Shown in pieces: positions 5,442 through 6,253 of a stretch of 6,253 bases of DNA. This stretch comes from an uncultured Bacteroidales bacterium (GTDB lineage Bacteria > Bacteroidota > Bacteroidia > Bacteroidales > Lentimicrobiaceae). Every line of letters starts with the position of its first letter. Position 1 is the first letter of the stretch. Below the pieces are notes generated by a model. The model did no database searches. It saw only the letters and a list, made by a program, of their open reading frames with translations, and was not told the origin of the DNA. Made by a program: the position numbers and the translations under genes. Where the stretch lies: contig CALMDN010000437.1 of assembly GCA_937864935.1 (NCBI GenBank), positions 1 to 6,253 on the forward strand. The letters run 5' to 3'.

Positions 5442-6083
5442 CTATTTACAGGTTTTCACGATTCCTTCAGCCTGGTCTTTTCCCCAGTTGGGGTGCAGGG
5501 GAGAAGCCGGTTTGAAGTTATCCCAGGTTGAAACCAGGGCGCGGGCCTGCTCACAGTATACTGACACATCTTTTCCATAGAACTGTGCCGTTCCCATGTC
5601 GTTCTGGAGCTTGATCAGCCTTGCCCGCGGATTGGCAGGATCGATGCCCATGGCCTTGCCGGTGGCCTGCCCTGAAAGCATTCCGTATTGCTGACCCCTC
5701 TCCATGGGATTTACCACCAGGCGGGCAGAGTAAAACATGGCCTGCAGGGCAGCCACATCGGCTTCTCCCGGTGCCATTTCTGTTAGGCGGTTGATTGATT
5801 GTTCAGCCACATCCAGGTAGGCATCTTTCTTTTTCGGGTCGGTCTGTTCCATAAAGCTCATGATAATGTAACAGTGGGCATGGTAATAAGCCGGAAGCCA
5901 TTCGTTTTTCTCGGTCTCAGCGATTCTTGAGAAAGCATTGCCAAGGTCCCTGAAATCATCGATGGATCTGCAGGAAGCGTATTTGCCGAGGTTTTCGCCC
6001 ATGGCCTGGTAGTAGGCCTCTTTTTGTGACATGGCTGCAACGGTGGTCAGTGCAAAAAACAGGGTAATCAGTGTTGTTTTCAT
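5442..6083 (-). CDS. Secreted helical (TPR-like) protein of unknown function
   Basis: I do not recognise a named family. The 213-residue protein begins MKTTLITLFFALTTVAAMSQ, a clear Sec signal peptide with likely cleavage after residue 20. There is no lipobox Cys, so it is probably periplasmic or exported, not a lipoprotein. The mature part is predicted to be helical, with paired-helix stretches that recall tetratricopeptide repeats: about 62-80 (PAYYHAHCYIIM), 86-103, 107-126 and 132-163 (ending in a typical DPANPRA turn). Four Cys (38, 71, 177, 212) could form disulfides. The start at 6083 was chosen over ATG 6125 because the extra 14 charged residues would precede the signal peptide. It lies 77 bases after the upstream gene and 106 bases before the kinase, all on one strand, which suggests a shared role in envelope sensing or transport. 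No Bacteroidota promoter box is visible directly upstream. Confidence 0.8.
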   Translation of the reverse strand: MKTTLITLFFALTTVAAMSQKEAYYQAMGENLGKYASCRSIDDFRDLGNAFSRIAETEKNEWLPAYYHAHCYIIMSFMEQTDPKKKDAYLDVAEQSINRLTEMAPGEADVAALQAMFYSARLVVNPMERGQQYGMLSGQATGKAMGIDPANPRARLIKLQNDMGTAQFYGKDVSVYCEQARALVSTWDNFKPASPLHPNWGKDQAEGIVKTCK

Positions 6084-6160
6084 AAAACGGGTTTTTTGAT
6101 TGGTTTTTATTTGATGGATTTGCATTCATTGCTTTGGTGTGATGAACTTCTGAACTCGCC

Positions 6161-6253
6161 TTACTGAATTTTATCCAGCTGGTTGTCGGTCCCTTTTTTG
6201 GTCAGAGTGATAAAGCAGGCAAGTACAAAGAATCTGCCCGAGCCGGGGATGAG
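6161..6253 (-). CDS. C-terminal end of a probable outer-membrane beta-barrel protein (partial)
   Basis: Thirty codons and a TAA stop are visible; the rest lies beyond the window. The peptide starts LIPGSGRFFVLACFITL and ends KKGTDNQLDKIQ. The pattern Pro-Gly-x-Gly-Arg-Phe-Phe followed by alternating hydrophobic residues resembles the last beta strand of TonB-dependent receptors and related barrels, which often end in PGR-x-F-x-x-G-hydrophobic motifs. Unlike most of these, it carries a 13-residue charged tail after the strand instead of a terminal aromatic residue. With 30 residues the family call is tentative. The next gene on the strand starts 77 bases on and may belong to the same operon. 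Confidence 0.4.
   Translation of the reverse strand, partial: LIPGSGRFFVLACFITLTKKGTDNQLDKIQ

Overview
The window reads as a chromosomal segment of a Bacteroidota bacterium, probably of the Bacteroidales/Marinilabiliales side. The tryptophanase and the single-chain glycyl-tRNA synthetase look like those remembered from Bacteroides. Shine-Dalgarno sites are absent. Two start regions carry the phylum's promoter signature (TTTG-like -33 box, about 19 bases, TAnnTTTG -7 box), and a weaker copy precedes a third. There are no insertion sequences, CRISPR arrays, tRNA or rRNA genes. No database search was possible, so all family names rest on recognised motifs and remembered relatives.

Left part (1-1815): the first ~140 bases hold the C-terminal end of a + strand lipoprotein signal peptidase (lspA), split between two frames as if a base were missing near position 50. 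Two hairpins follow; the second is a strong bidirectional intrinsic terminator between lspA and the convergent glyS (- strand, 509 aa). The glyS -7 box ends only four bases before its ATG, suggesting a leaderless or almost leaderless mRNA.

Middle part (1777-3536): a 383-base divergent intergenic region leads into tnaA (tryptophanase, + strand, 458 aa). A good Bacteroidota promoter at 1968-1996 is followed by a ~155-base leader. The leader holds a possible 26-codon peptide ORF whose stop codon lies in the loop of a terminator-like hairpin, which ends in a T-run just before tnaA. A competing local hairpin shares its 5' arm. Together this looks like a transcription-attenuation device comparable in logic to enterobacterial tnaC, and it is the most interesting part of the window.

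Right part (3546-6253): a - strand block, read right to left, holds the end of a probable outer-membrane beta-barrel protein, a secreted helical protein of unknown function (213 aa), a LytS-type membrane histidine kinase (347 aa) and its LytTR-family response regulator (249 aa). The last two overlap by ATGA and form a two-component system. An 11-bp inverted repeat and a related copy flank the predicted kinase promoter and could be an operator. The regulator converges on tnaA with only 9 bases between stop codons and no recognisable terminator.
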